This document shows, in pieces, positions 23,845-31,964 of a DNA stretch of 64,000 nucleotides; the first letter of the stretch is position 1; each line of letters starts with the position of its first letter. Both the position numbers and the translations under genes were made by a program. The stretch covers positions 130,306-194,305 of the forward strand of contig CAYTZH010000002.1 in NCBI GenBank assembly GCA_964442285.1, given 5' to 3'. The notes under the pieces are model-generated. The model saw only the letters and a program-made list of their open reading frames with translations, made no database searches and was not told the DNA's origin. Origin of the DNA: CAYTZH01 sp964442285 (lineage in GTDB: Bacteria > Myxococcota_A > UBA9160 > JAFDET01).

Positions 23845-24488
23845 GCGTCAAGTTCTTCGGGCAGTTCCTGATCGAAGAGGGCGAGATCGACGCGGCCGAG
23901 CTTCGCGAGGCCCTCGCCTTCGCCGACGCCAGCCCTGAACACATCTACCTCGGCGAGGCCCTCGTGCACCTGGGCCACCTGGAGGCCGCGCGGCTCGAGG
24001 CGCTGCTCGCCGACTTCAAGCGAGACCAGGCGCCCTACGAGCTGGACGAGGTCCGCCTTCCCTCGGCGCTCTCCGGGTCCGCTGCGGCGGCCCATGTGGT
24101 GGACCTGCTCCCCAAGCTGGGGCTGGAGGTGGCGCGGGTGCGCATGAAGCTGGGCGCTCCGGAGCCCTTCTCGGGATCGCTTCCGGAGGCGCATCGGGCG
24201 CGGGTCGTCCTGGGCGGGAGCCGGGGTCTCGCGGTGACCCTGGCCTGCGACGCCGAGCTGGCCGTCGCCCTGGCCGGGACCCACGGACCCGCCGGCGAGG
24301 CGTCCCTCTCCGAGGCCGTCGCCGAGTTCCTGAACGTGGTCGCCGGAACCGCGGCCAGCGTGGCCGAGCGCGACGGCGAGCGCGTCGAGCTCACCCCACC
24401 GGAGGCCCCCGAGGCGGTCTCCGGCGCCTTCCGCTACCCGCTGGCCGGGGCCGCGGGCCACGGTGCCCTGCTGCTGGAGCCGGCCTAG
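23841..24488 (+). CDS. CheX-like phosphatase-fold protein with N-terminal helical module
   Basis: A 215-residue protein. Residues 1-65 (FFGQFLIEEGEIDAAELREAL, then LGEALVHLGHLEAARLEALL) look like the two-helix module found at the N terminus of MshE-type and some chemotaxis proteins. The C-terminal 140 residues resemble CheX. Near residue 158 is EAVAEFLNVVAG, fitting the catalytic E-x2-N of CheX phosphatases, which dephosphorylate CheY. The ATGA overlap with the CheY-like gene makes it the probable cognate phosphatase or binding partner. The assignment rests on this motif and the pairing, so it is moderately sure. Confidence 0.6.
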   Translation: MSVKFFGQFLIEEGEIDAAELREALAFADASPEHIYLGEALVHLGHLEAARLEALLADFKRDQAPYELDEVRLPSALSGSAAAAHVVDLLPKLGLEVARVRMKLGAPEPFSGSLPEAHRARVVLGGSRGLAVTLACDAELAVALAGTHGPAGEASLSEAVAEFLNVVAGTAASVAERDGERVELTPPEAPEAVSGAFRYPLAGAAGHGALLLEPA

Positions 24489-25660
24489 ATTCGCTGCGCG
24501 AGCCCGCGGGCGTTCGCTCGCATCACCTGCTCGATCTCGTCCTCGGCGAAGCCCTTCAGGTCGTAGACGAAGTCGGTCGGCTCGGCGAGCCCCTCGGCAT
24601 GGGGGTAGTCGGATCCGAACAGCATGTGGTCGGCGCCGATCTGGGCGCGCAGGCCCTCGAGGTCGTCCTCGTAGTAGGGCGACACCCAGACATGGCGGCG
24701 GAAGGACTCGATGGGATCCGTCGCGAAGGCCCGCGGCATCTGGCCGTAGGCCTTCTTGAGCGACGCGAACAGCGGCGCCACCCAGCCGCTCCCCGCCTCG
24801 ATGGTGGCCACCCGGAGCCGGGCATGGCGGTCGAAGACGCCGTGGCACACCAGGGCCGCCATGGCGTCCTGGATCGGGCTCGCCGAGAGGCAGGCGCGCA
24901 GCGGGTCGTAGCGGAAGGCCTCCATCTCCTCGCCCTCGCCCCACTCGGCGGCGAACTTGCCGTAGCCGGAGTCGCCGGAGTGGAAGGCCACCGTGATCCC
25001 GGCCTCGCTCGCGCGGGCCCAGAACGGATCGTGGAGGGGGTCGCCCAGAGAGCGGCTGCCGTGGGGGTGGGCGACCGGCGCGGCCCGCAGGCACACGATG
25101 CGGGCGTCGCGGCCCAGGGCGAACTCGAGCTCCTCGAGCGCGGCGTCCACGTCCAGCAGCGTGATGTAGGGGGCGGCGAACAGCCGCTCGCCATGGGCGA
25201 AGCCCCAGTCCTCCTCGAGCCAGCGGTTGAAGCCCCGGAAGGCCGCGACCGCGGCCGGCGGGTCGTGCTTGAGCGACTCCTCCATGCCCACGCCCAGGGT
25301 CGGGAACAGGAAGCAGCCCTCGAGTTGCTGGGCGTCGAGCTGCGCCAGGCGGGCGTCCCGATCGCGGTAGCACGGATCGATGGGCAGCAGGTCGCGGAAC
25401 AGGGTCCGGATGTCCTCGCCCTCCGGGTTCCGACCGCGGAAGTACTCGTCGAGGATGCCCGGTCGCGCCACCGGATCGAAGGTGGGGTTGGGAATGAAGC
25501 GGTTGATCCGCCCGCCCACGAGCAGCCGCTTGCGTCCGTTCACCTCCGCCCACTGCATGCAGCGCTTGTGCATGGCGCGGGGGACGTGGCGGATGAAGGC
25601 GTCCTCGGCCTCGTAGTAGTGGTGGTCGGCGTCGAAGGCGCGGAAGGGAAGCTGGGCCAT
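24485..25660 (-). CDS. Amidohydrolase-2 family metal-dependent hydrolase
   Basis: A 391-residue TIM-barrel protein, full length for the family. FDADHHYYEAEDAFIRH gives the first metal-binding strand (DxDHH), FPTLGVGMEESLKHDP and GITVAFHSGDSGYGKF the middle strands, RLRVATIEAGSGWVAPL the next, and HMLFGSDYPHAEGLAEP the terminal Asp/His motif, which is intact. Homologous genes are numerous in actinobacteria and deltaproteobacteria and usually sit in aromatic, steroid or fatty-acid catabolic regions; the substrate is unknown. It is divergent from a tetR gene across an A/T-rich promoter region and convergent with the CheX-like gene (4-bp overlap). Confidence 0.85.
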   Translation of the reverse strand: MAQLPFRAFDADHHYYEAEDAFIRHVPRAMHKRCMQWAEVNGRKRLLVGGRINRFIPNPTFDPVARPGILDEYFRGRNPEGEDIRTLFRDLLPIDPCYRDRDARLAQLDAQQLEGCFLFPTLGVGMEESLKHDPPAAVAAFRGFNRWLEEDWGFAHGERLFAAPYITLLDVDAALEELEFALGRDARIVCLRAAPVAHPHGSRSLGDPLHDPFWARASEAGITVAFHSGDSGYGKFAAEWGEGEEMEAFRYDPLRACLSASPIQDAMAALVCHGVFDRHARLRVATIEAGSGWVAPLFASLKKAYGQMPRAFATDPIESFRRHVWVSPYYEDDLEGLRAQIGADHMLFGSDYPHAEGLAEPTDFVYDLKGFAEDEIEQVMRANARGLAQRI

Positions 25661-25687
25661 GGGCTCGGGGTCCTCTCGGTTGGGCCT

Positions 25688-25744
25688 CCGAATACTGAAT
25701 CATCTATCTAGAAAGTTCAATGAATTCATGTCATATTTCGTTCA
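25688..25744. promoter_or_regulatory. A/T-rich divergent promoter region with a palindrome
   Basis: About 55 bases of A/T-rich DNA between the amidohydrolase and tetR genes, sharply unlike the surroundings. It contains the perfect 10-bp palindrome ATGAATTCAT at 25720-25729, flanked by TTCA (25716-25719) and further TTCA/TGAA-like elements (TGAATCAT at 25696, TTCAATG at 25741). This is the expected site of a TetR-type operator covering both promoters. Confidence 0.5.
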
Positions 25745-26371
25745 ATGTCTTCTCCGGACCCGGAGCTCGGGACCTCCCGGCGGCGGGCGGCGAGCGAGGA
25801 GCGCCGCCAGCGCATCCTCGAGGCGGCGCGGGCCTGCTTCGGCGACCGGGGCTTCGCGGGCGCCACGGTCGAGACGATCGCCGCCCGGGCCGGTGTCTCC
25901 AACGGCCTGCTCTACCAGTTCTTCCGGGGCAAGGAGCACCTGTTCGAGGTGGTGATCGACGGCATCCAGCGGGACTGGCAGCGCGCCATGGTGGCGGGGG
26001 GGCCGGACGCGAAGACCCGCGCCGACGCCCTCGAGGCCATGTTCCGTCAGTCCGTGGCGTTCGCCGCCAGCCATCCCCTGCTGCCGGCGCTGCTCACCGG
26101 AGACGCGGCCCTGCCCCGAGCCCGCCACCGCGCCGTGGGGCGCCGCCGGGTCGAGGCACACCGCCGCTACGTGGCCGACCTGCTGCGCGCGGGAATCGAG
26201 GCCGGGGAGTTCCGTTCCGACCTGGACGTGGAGGCCGTGGCCGACGTGATCTGCCAGCTCCAGGTGGACTACTCCACCCGGGCCTATCGCCGGGACCCGC
26301 TCCATCCGGCCGACCCGGGCCTGGTCGATGCCGCGGTCCGCTTCGTCCGGGACGCCGTGGCCGCGCGCTGA
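25745..26371 (+). CDS. TetR-family transcriptional regulator
   Basis: A 208-residue repressor. The HTH spans about residues 20-65 (RRQRILEAARACFGDRGFAGATVETIAARA, then GVSNGLLYQFFRGKEHLFEVV). The C-terminal domain has the TetR_C pattern FRQSVAFAASHPLLPALLTGD and ends in VRFVRDAVAAR. It has no ribosome site before its ATG; upstream sequence is the A/T-rich operator region, so it may be leaderless. It likely regulates itself and the divergent amidohydrolase, and possibly the Rieske gene that begins 15 bp after its stop. Confidence 0.85.
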   Translation: MSSPDPELGTSRRRAASEERRQRILEAARACFGDRGFAGATVETIAARAGVSNGLLYQFFRGKEHLFEVVIDGIQRDWQRAMVAGGPDAKTRADALEAMFRQSVAFAASHPLLPALLTGDAALPRARHRAVGRRRVEAHRRYVADLLRAGIEAGEFRSDLDVEAVADVICQLQVDYSTRAYRRDPLHPADPGLVDAAVRFVRDAVAAR

Positions 26372-26373
26372 AC

Positions 26374-26379
26374 TAGACT
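26374..26379 (+). promoter_or_regulatory. Candidate -10 box for a leaderless Rieske transcript
   Basis: TAGACT, then six bases, then GTG at 26386. There is no ribosome-site-like purine run between the box and the start. It lies just after the tetR stop codon, so the Rieske gene may have its own promoter despite the 14-bp gap. Confidence 0.45.
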
Positions 26380-26385
26380 CGGATC

Positions 26386-27450
26386 GTGGCTCCGCTCCGG
26401 CGCGACGACTTCGACCCCGAAGCGCCCCTCGCGTCGGCGGCGACGCCGCCGTCCTCCTGGTACACGCAAGCGAGCGTCCTCGAGCGCGAGCGCGAGCGGG
26501 TCTTCGCCCCGCGTTGGCAGCTCCTGGGGCCGGCCGAGGGCGTGGCCAGCCCGGGCGACTTCTTCGCCGACGCGGCGGATGAGCCCCTCGTGGCCGTCTG
26601 CGACGAGACCGGGCAGCGGCGCGTGTTCGAGAACGTGTGTCGCCACCACGGCGCCGAGGTGGCGCGGGGCCGCGGTCGCTGCGGGGCGCTGCGCTGCCCC
26701 TACCACGGCTGGACCTACGGTCTGGACGGTCGCCTGCTGCGCGCCCCGGGCGCGCGCAGCCTGGCGGGGGCCGGGGACGTGGCCCTGCCCGAGCGACCGG
26801 CCGCCGTCTGGGGGCCGCTGCTCCTGGCGGGTCCTCCCGACGCCGCATCCTTCGGTGCGGGGCTCGAACGCCTGGGCGAGCGCCTGGACGGGACCGGCTG
26901 GCAGCGGCTGCGCTTCGCCGAGCGGCGCCGCTACCGGCTGGCCTGCAACTGGAAGGTCTTCGTCGAGAACTACCTGGACGGCGGCTACCACGTGCCCCAC
27001 CTGCATCGCGATCTGGGCGGCGGCCTCGAGCTGGCGAGCTACCGGAGCGAGGTGGCCGACGACCACAGCGTGCAGACCGCCCGGGTCCGGGGCTCGGCCC
27101 GCCTGGGCCGTGCCGGCGCCTCCGTCCTGTACGCCTGGATCCATCCCAACCTGATGCTCAACCGCTACGGCCCCGTCCTCGACACCAATCTCGTCGTGCC
27201 CGACGGCCCGGAGCACTGCACCGTGGTGTTCGACTTCTACTTCGATCCGGACCTCGCCGAGCCCGCGGCGCGCGCCAGCATCGCCGAGAGCGAGCAGGTC
27301 CAGGCCGAGGACGTCGCCATCTGCGAGTCGGTGCAGCGGGGGCTCCGTTCGCGCGGATACGAGCGCGGACGCTACGCGCCCGACCACGAGGCGGCCCTCC
27401 TCGCCTTTCACCGCCGTCTGTGGTGGGACCTCTTCGCAGAGGGGGACTGA
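26386..27450 (+). CDS. Rieske non-heme iron oxygenase, alpha-subunit type
   Basis: A 354-residue aromatic-ring-hydroxylating-dioxygenase-like protein. The Rieske cluster ligands are Cys85-His87 (CRHH) and Cys104-His107 (CPYHGW). The mononuclear iron site lies in NWKVFVENYLDGGYHVPHLH with two His, plus a later Asp/Glu. Overall layout resembles choline monooxygenase, carnitine monooxygenase and glycine-betaine demethylase subunits rather than ring dioxygenases. It needs a separate reductase, which is not in the window. It follows tetR closely and is followed by a probable ETFB lysine methyltransferase; electron-transfer flavoprotein is an electron acceptor in dimethylglycine-type catabolism, so the pairing may be meaningful (inference). 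Confidence 0.87.
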   Translation: MAPLRRDDFDPEAPLASAATPPSSWYTQASVLERERERVFAPRWQLLGPAEGVASPGDFFADAADEPLVAVCDETGQRRVFENVCRHHGAEVARGRGRCGALRCPYHGWTYGLDGRLLRAPGARSLAGAGDVALPERPAAVWGPLLLAGPPDAASFGAGLERLGERLDGTGWQRLRFAERRRYRLACNWKVFVENYLDGGYHVPHLHRDLGGGLELASYRSEVADDHSVQTARVRGSARLGRAGASVLYAWIHPNLMLNRYGPVLDTNLVVPDGPEHCTVVFDFYFDPDLAEPAARASIAESEQVQAEDVAICESVQRGLRSRGYERGRYAPDHEAALLAFHRRLWWDLFAEGD

Positions 27451-27458
27451 GGCCCGCG

Positions 27459-27464
27459 TATACT
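27459..27464 (+). promoter_or_regulatory. Candidate -10 box for a leaderless methyltransferase transcript
   Basis: TATACT is followed by six bases and the GTG at 27471. The string GTATACTCGG here recurs at 32027-32036 before another methyltransferase start. No ribosome site is present. Confidence 0.45.
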
Positions 27465-27470
27465 CGGTCC

Positions 27471-28151
27471 GTGGATTTCCCCGACGCCGACGCCCCGGAC
27501 CTCGACGCCCTCGTTCGGGCCCACACCGAGCCGGGGCGCGCGCCGCTGGTGCCCGAGCTCGCGCTCGGGCTCCTGCGTCCCGAATCGCCCCTGTGGCGCT
27601 CCTTCGGCGACGATCCCGATGCGGGCGAGGTCCACCGCCCCTACTGGGCCTTTGCCTGGGCGGGCGGCCAGGCCCTGGCGCGGCTGGTCCTCGACCGACC
27701 GGCGCTCGTGGCCGGGCGTCGCGTTCTCGACTTCGGCGCGGGCTGCGGCGTGACGGCCGTGGCGGCCGCCCGGGCCGGGGCCGCGGCGGTCCTGGCCAGC
27801 GACATCGATCCCCGCGCCGGGGCGGCGACCCGGGCCAACGCCGCGGCCAATGGGTTCGCGGTGGACGTCACCAGCGAGGATCTCATCTACGCCGAGAACC
27901 GCGGCTGGGACGTCGTGCTCGCGGGCGACCTCTGGTACGACAGCCGCCTGGCGCGCCACGGGCTGCGCTGGCTGCGGGGTCTGGCCGGGGAGGGGGTCGA
28001 CGTGCTCGCCGCCGACCCCGGGCGCGCCTTCACACCGTCGGCGGGGGTGGAGGAGGTGGTGCGCTACCGCGCGCGCAGCGTTCCCGACCTGGAGCACCCC
28101 GACGTCCGGGAGGTCTCGGTCTACCGGATCGCGGCGGCGTCAGAGGAGTGA
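27471..28151 (+). CDS. Class I SAM methyltransferase, ETFB-lysine-methyltransferase type
   Basis: A 226-residue protein of the METTL20/ETFB lysine methyltransferase kind. HRPYWAFAWAGGQALARLVLD is the family's N-terminal signature, RVLDFGAGCGVTAVAAARAGA the SAM-binding motif I, LASDIDPRA motif II, and VVLAGDLWYD the substrate-side D-x-x-Y motif. The family methylates lysines on electron-transfer flavoprotein beta to tune its contact with dehydrogenases; that target is inferred from sequence style. The GTG start follows a TATACT box. The last 12 bases overlap the end of the convergent TssBC-like gene. Confidence 0.75.
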   Translation: MDFPDADAPDLDALVRAHTEPGRAPLVPELALGLLRPESPLWRSFGDDPDAGEVHRPYWAFAWAGGQALARLVLDRPALVAGRRVLDFGAGCGVTAVAAARAGAAAVLASDIDPRAGAATRANAAANGFAVDVTSEDLIYAENRGWDVVLAGDLWYDSRLARHGLRWLRGLAGEGVDVLAADPGRAFTPSAGVEEVVRYRARSVPDLEHPDVREVSVYRIAAASEE

Positions 28152-29600
28152 CGTCCCCGACACCGACTGAAGACAGGGCACCCGGGCCGTGTCCGTGTGG
28201 CGGATCCCGGCCACCGGCACGAGCCCATGCTCGACCAGGCGCTTCAGCTCCGACTCGCTGAGCTCGCGCTGGGTGGGGCCGATCGCGGTGCCCGCCGGCG
28301 TCACGTGCACGCGCAGGTCCGGCAGGTCGACGACCGGAGGCAGGCCGCGCAGGGAGCCGCTCCCGGCCACCGCGCCCAGGGCCGCGCCGGCGAGGGCCAG
28401 GGCCGCGCTCTCCCACAGGCACGGGCCCTCCGCGTCCCCGAGCTCCTCGAAGTCGAAGTGCTCGAGGGGCAGGGTCTGTTCGCCGAAGGGCAGGCGGGAG
28501 AGCAGGCGCGGGCAGGCGAGGGCGACCCGGTCCGCGCCGGGCAGCTCGCGGAGCGCACCCCAGACCTCGCCGCCCCCGGGCTCGACGCGCTCGCCCAGGC
28601 CGGCCAGGTCCGTGCCCGCATCGGCCAGCAGCGGGGCCTCCGCCAGGCTGGCGTAGAGCGAGAGCGCGCCGAAGAGCGCCGCGCCCAGGGCGTCCGCCCC
28701 GACGGCGTAGTCGCACGCGATCAGGCCGAAGGGCGAGCCGCCCGGGGTGCGGAGCTCGCCCTCGACGGCCAGCCGATGGAACGCCGTGCGACGCGGATCG
28801 TCGTCGGCCGCCCGGAGCTCCGCCAGCAGGTCCTCGACCCCCAGGTCGAGCACGCGGATGCGGAGCCCGGCGCCGGTCTCGGCGCCGAGGACGAGGCGGC
28901 GCAGGGCGCGCCAACGCGCCTCCAGGGCGGCGAGCGCCGGGTGGTGGAGGACCGCGCGCAGCCGCTCGGCCAGGGCGGCGTCGATGGCCGCCCGCCAGCG
29001 GTCCTGGGCGGCGTAGTCGGTGCGGTCGGCGGCCGCCGCTCCGATCTCCTCGATCAGGCGTGCCAGGGCGCTGTCCAGCTCCGCTGAGGCGCTGCGGGGC
29101 GCCGCGGCCCGCGGGGCTTCGGAGCCCTCGCCGCCGAGGATGCTGTCCAGCAGGTCGGCGTTCGAGGCGGGCGGGGAGGGCGCGGTCTCCTCGGCGGCGG
29201 CGGACGACGGGTCCGTCAGCGCGACCCCGGCCTCGGCGAGGCAGGCGCGCATGCGTTCCGGGTCGCCCACGGCCTCGCGGGCCTCGTGCAGCCGGGCGAG
29301 CCCCGGCAGTCGCTCCACCAGGGCGTCGGGCTCGAAATCTGCCCAGCACGTGAACGTGACCCGCTCCGCGAAGGGGAGCTCCAGCGCGACGCTCGGTGCC
29401 AGGCGTCGCACGAGCGTGTCGAAGGAGTCGCGGTCGACGTCGTGGAGCACCTTCTCGGCCAGGCGGGCCTCGAGGCCGGGCTGGCCGCTGCGCCCCGAGA
29501 AGTCGCCGAGGACGCCGAGCACGAAGGCGCCCGCTTCCCGGGCGCGCCCGCGTTCTGCGGGGCCTCCCGATACCGAGAGTCGGACGTCGTGGCGGGACAT
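28140..29600 (-). CDS. Shortened TssB-TssC fusion, T6SS sheath-like protein
   Basis: A 486-residue protein that joins both T6SS sheath subunits. Residues 20-120 follow TssB: FVLGVLGDFSGR, DRDSFDTLVRRLAP, then FTCWADFEPDALVERLPGLARLHEAR, parallel to TssB's FVVGVMSDLSG, DRDNFDDVVKSMKP, LDDFSPEAVAKQVPALAKLLEAR. After an Ala/Pro/Glu linker, residues 147-486 follow TssC: SNADLLDSIL, HPALAALEARWRALRRLV, PFGLIACDYAVG. The part matching the last 130 or so residues of TssC is missing: the text stops just after the region that in TssC reads LNDLGFIGLLNCKNTDYA. Intact tssB and tssC exist 11 kb away, so this is not the main sheath. It may cap, seed or regulate the sheath. It is divergent from the FHA-DUF4123 gene. 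Confidence 0.8.
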   Translation of the reverse strand: MSRHDVRLSVSGGPAERGRAREAGAFVLGVLGDFSGRSGQPGLEARLAEKVLHDVDRDSFDTLVRRLAPSVALELPFAERVTFTCWADFEPDALVERLPGLARLHEAREAVGDPERMRACLAEAGVALTDPSSAAAEETAPSPPASNADLLDSILGGEGSEAPRAAAPRSASAELDSALARLIEEIGAAAADRTDYAAQDRWRAAIDAALAERLRAVLHHPALAALEARWRALRRLVLGAETGAGLRIRVLDLGVEDLLAELRAADDDPRRTAFHRLAVEGELRTPGGSPFGLIACDYAVGADALGAALFGALSLYASLAEAPLLADAGTDLAGLGERVEPGGGEVWGALRELPGADRVALACPRLLSRLPFGEQTLPLEHFDFEELGDAEGPCLWESAALALAGAALGAVAGSGSLRGLPPVVDLPDLRVHVTPAGTAIGPTQRELSESELKRLVEHGLVPVAGIRHTDTARVPCLQSVSGTSLL

Positions 29601-29663
29601 GCGGGGCTCCGATCGAATCCTTCGTCCATCGCCATTGTACCGACCTCGCCCGGAGGGTTGGTC

Positions 29664-29669
29664 TAGACT
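29664..29669 (+). promoter_or_regulatory. Candidate -10 box upstream of FHA-DUF4123 gene
   Basis: TAGACT followed by eight bases and the ATG at 29678, without a ribosome site in between. It lies in the 77-bp divergent gap with the TssBC-like gene. The arrangement matches the other putative leaderless starts. Confidence 0.4.
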
Positions 29670-29677
29670 CTCGCGCG

Positions 29678-30850
29678 ATGTCCGCGCGCTACCTGCTCCG
29701 GGTGGAGGCCGGTCCGACGGGCTCGGCGGCGACCGGATTCGCGCTCGTGCAGCCGGGCCGGCCCCTGCGCGTGGGCCGGGATCCGGGCTGCGAGCTGGTG
29801 CTCCACGATCCCCGGGCCTCCCGCGTCCACTGCCAGCTCTCCTGGGACGGCACCCAGTGCGTGCTCCGCGACCTCGGCAGCTCGAACGGCACGCTCGTGA
29901 ACGAGCAGCCGGTCCAGGAGGCGATCCTGCGGCCGGGGGACCAGATCGTGGTGGGGGACTCGCGGCTGACGCTGCAGCCGCTGGCGCCGTCGCCCGCGGC
30001 GGCGCCGCCTCCGTCCCCGCCGCGGACCGGGCCCCGCCCGATCGGCCGGGACGTCGGGGGACCTGCGGTCCCGCTCACGCAGCCGGCAGCGGCGCCCCAG
30101 GCGCCGGCAGCGGGAACGGCGGTGCCCCAGGCGCCGGCAGCGGGAGCGGCGGTGCCCGAGGCGCCGGCAGCGGGAGCGGCGGTGCCCGAGGCGCCGGCAG
30201 CGACGCCGGCTCTGGAGGCACCGGCCTCGGAGCCGCGGGAGGCCGACGAGCCTCCGCCGGGCCCGGTGCGCATCTGCCGCAGCGTGTCGCCCATCACGCC
30301 TCGTCCCGAGCCGATGTCGCCCGAGCCCGGCTCGCTCCATCACGCCCTCGCCCGCGCCATGCCCGCGAAGGGCCTCTACGCGCTCGTCGACGGGGCCGGC
30401 GACGAGCAGCTCCCCTTCCGCTGCGCCGCGCTGGGCTTCGAGGTCTACACGCTCTTCGAGGGGGCCTGGGCCGAGGGCCTGGCCCACGTCGGCCCGTGTC
30501 TCGTGGCGTTGGACGAGCCGGCGCTCCTGCTGCCGTACTGGCTGGAGGGCTTCGGCCAGAACGTCGGCGTCCTGCTGGAGAGCGACGCGGCGTTCGAGGA
30601 CCTCCATCGCCACCTGCGGGAGATCTTCGTGGTGACCGACGAGACCGACCAGGAGTTCTTCTTCCGCTACTACGATCCGCGGGTCTTCCGCACCTTCCTG
30701 CCCACCTGCACGCCCGAGCAGCTGGTGGAGTTCTTCGGGCCGGTCACGCGCTGGTTCCTCGACGACGAGAAGATCGAGGGGTACCGGACCTACGCGCTCG
30801 AGGGCGCCCGGGTCGTGGGCGAAGAGATCGTTCCGAAGCCCCCCGGCTAG
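29678..30850 (+). CDS. FHA domain - Ala/Pro linker - DUF4123 protein
   Basis: A 390-residue cytoplasmic protein. Residues 5-100 form a forkhead-associated domain with all phosphothreonine-contact residues (VGRDPGCE, ASRVHCQLS, LGSSNGTLVN). A 110-residue Ala/Pro linker contains near-exact 10-residue repeats. Residues 220-385 form a DUF4123 domain (YALVDGAGDEQLPF, WLEGFGQNVGVLLESDA, FFFRYYDPRVFRTFLP). DUF4123 proteins are T6SS adaptors (Tap/Tec) that load specific effectors onto VgrG. Here the adaptor would read a phosphorylated partner through FHA, so effector loading may respond to kinase signalling. It stands apart from the main operon but between the TssBC-like gene and the Rhs cassette. 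Confidence 0.85.
   Translation: MSARYLLRVEAGPTGSAATGFALVQPGRPLRVGRDPGCELVLHDPRASRVHCQLSWDGTQCVLRDLGSSNGTLVNEQPVQEAILRPGDQIVVGDSRLTLQPLAPSPAAAPPPSPPRTGPRPIGRDVGGPAVPLTQPAAAPQAPAAGTAVPQAPAAGAAVPEAPAAGAAVPEAPAATPALEAPASEPREADEPPPGPVRICRSVSPITPRPEPMSPEPGSLHHALARAMPAKGLYALVDGAGDEQLPFRCAALGFEVYTLFEGAWAEGLAHVGPCLVALDEPALLLPYWLEGFGQNVGVLLESDAAFEDLHRHLREIFVVTDETDQEFFFRYYDPRVFRTFLPTCTPEQLVEFFGPVTRWFLDDEKIEGYRTYALEGARVVGEEIVPKPPG
30101..30202 (+). repeat. 30-bp tandem repeat in the FHA-DUF4123 linker
   Basis: Units at 30101-30130, 30131-30160 and 30161-30190 differ at only one to three bases, with a partial fourth copy after them. Each encodes ten residues like APAAGAAVPE. The array lengthens the flexible tether between the FHA and DUF4123 domains and may vary in copy number. 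Confidence 0.8.
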
Positions 30851-30859
30851 CCGGAGACC

Positions 30860-31957
30860 TCAGTCCGTCACGCGATGGGTGGGTACGGGCGGCGGAGGGC
30901 GAAACGCCTGGCCGCCGCCGTCGAGCACGTCGAGGCCCTGCCGGTCGCACCACGCCATGAGCTGCTCCTGCAGGGACAGGTGGAAGCGCTGGGGATCGGC
31001 CTCGATGCGCAGGTTCACCACCAGGTCGAGGCGGGCCGACGCCTCCTCCGCCCGCTGCACCATCTCGGGCTCCGCCCGACCCACCAGGCTGATCGCCGCC
31101 GAGCGCCGGTCGCCCCGCAGCAGGAGCTTGCCGTGGGCGATCTCGAAGTCGCTGGCCAGGTCGGCGTGCAGCGCCTGGCCCAGATCGGCCAGGGCGGCGT
31201 CCACCTCCAGCGGCGCGGGCGCGCCCAGCTCGAGGTGGCAGTTGAGCCAGCCGAGCTCGGCCTCGGCCTCGGCGTAGGCGGCATAGTCCAGGTCGGCGAG
31301 CAGCCGCGGAGAGGCCGGGCGCGGCTGCGCGAGCAGCGCCAGCCAGTCCTCGAAGCCCGTGCCGTCGCGGGACGACATGGCCAGGCGCGGCACGTCCGGA
31401 AAGCGCTCGGCCAGGTGGCGGTCGAGCTCGGCGCGGTCCGCGGCGTCGAGCCGATCCAGCTTGCTCACCACCAGGGCGTCGGCCTCCTGCTGCTGCAGGC
31501 CGAAGAGCCAGGTCACCTTCTCCGAGAGGCCCACCGGCCCCCGCCCCCCCAGCATGGCCAGGGCGCGCTCCGGGTCCACGAGCACGCTGAACGGCGCCAC
31601 CTCGAAGCGGTCGGGGTGGAAGCGCGCCAGGGGCTCGATCACGGTGGCCACCAGGTCCGTGCAGCTCCCCACCGGCTCGGCCAGCAGGATCTCGGGACGC
31701 GCCTCGGCCAGCAGGTGGTCGGCGCGGGCGAGGAAGTCGTCGAAGCGGCAGCAGAAGCAGCCGCCGGCCACCTCGTCGACCGGGATCCCGGCGGCGGCGA
31801 AGCGCGCGGTGTCGACCAGGCCTTCCGCCTGGTCGTTGGCGATCACGCCCACGCGGCGGCCCTCGCTCCGGTAGTGCTCCGCCAGACGCAGGAGCGCGGT
31901 CGTCTTCCCGGCGCCGAGGAAGCCGCCCACCACGATCAGTCGCGTCGCTGCGTCCAC
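30860..31957 (-). CDS. CobW/COG0523-family G3E GTPase metallochaperone
   Basis: A 365-residue P-loop GTPase. Walker A is GGFLGAGKTT (about residues 11-20), the metal-binding CxCC is GGCFCCRFDDF, and the guanine-specificity loop is VVSKLDRLD (SKxD in place of NKxD). The C-terminal half lacks the His-rich CobW_C signature and instead has two unfamiliar alpha/beta segments (GWLNCHLELGAPAPLEV and VVNLRIEADPQRFHLS). Family members deliver zinc, cobalt or other metals to client proteins; no client gene is adjacent. The GTG start has a TAGGGT box seven bases upstream and no ribosome site. It is divergent from the first methyltransferase paralog. Confidence 0.85.
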   Translation of the reverse strand: MDAATRLIVVGGFLGAGKTTALLRLAEHYRSEGRRVGVIANDQAEGLVDTARFAAAGIPVDEVAGGCFCCRFDDFLARADHLLAEARPEILLAEPVGSCTDLVATVIEPLARFHPDRFEVAPFSVLVDPERALAMLGGRGPVGLSEKVTWLFGLQQQEADALVVSKLDRLDAADRAELDRHLAERFPDVPRLAMSSRDGTGFEDWLALLAQPRPASPRLLADLDYAAYAEAEAELGWLNCHLELGAPAPLEVDAALADLGQALHADLASDFEIAHGKLLLRGDRRSAAISLVGRAEPEMVQRAEEASARLDLVVNLRIEADPQRFHLSLQEQLMAWCDRQGLDVLDGGGQAFRPPPPVPTHRVTD

Positions 31958-31964
31958 GACCCGA

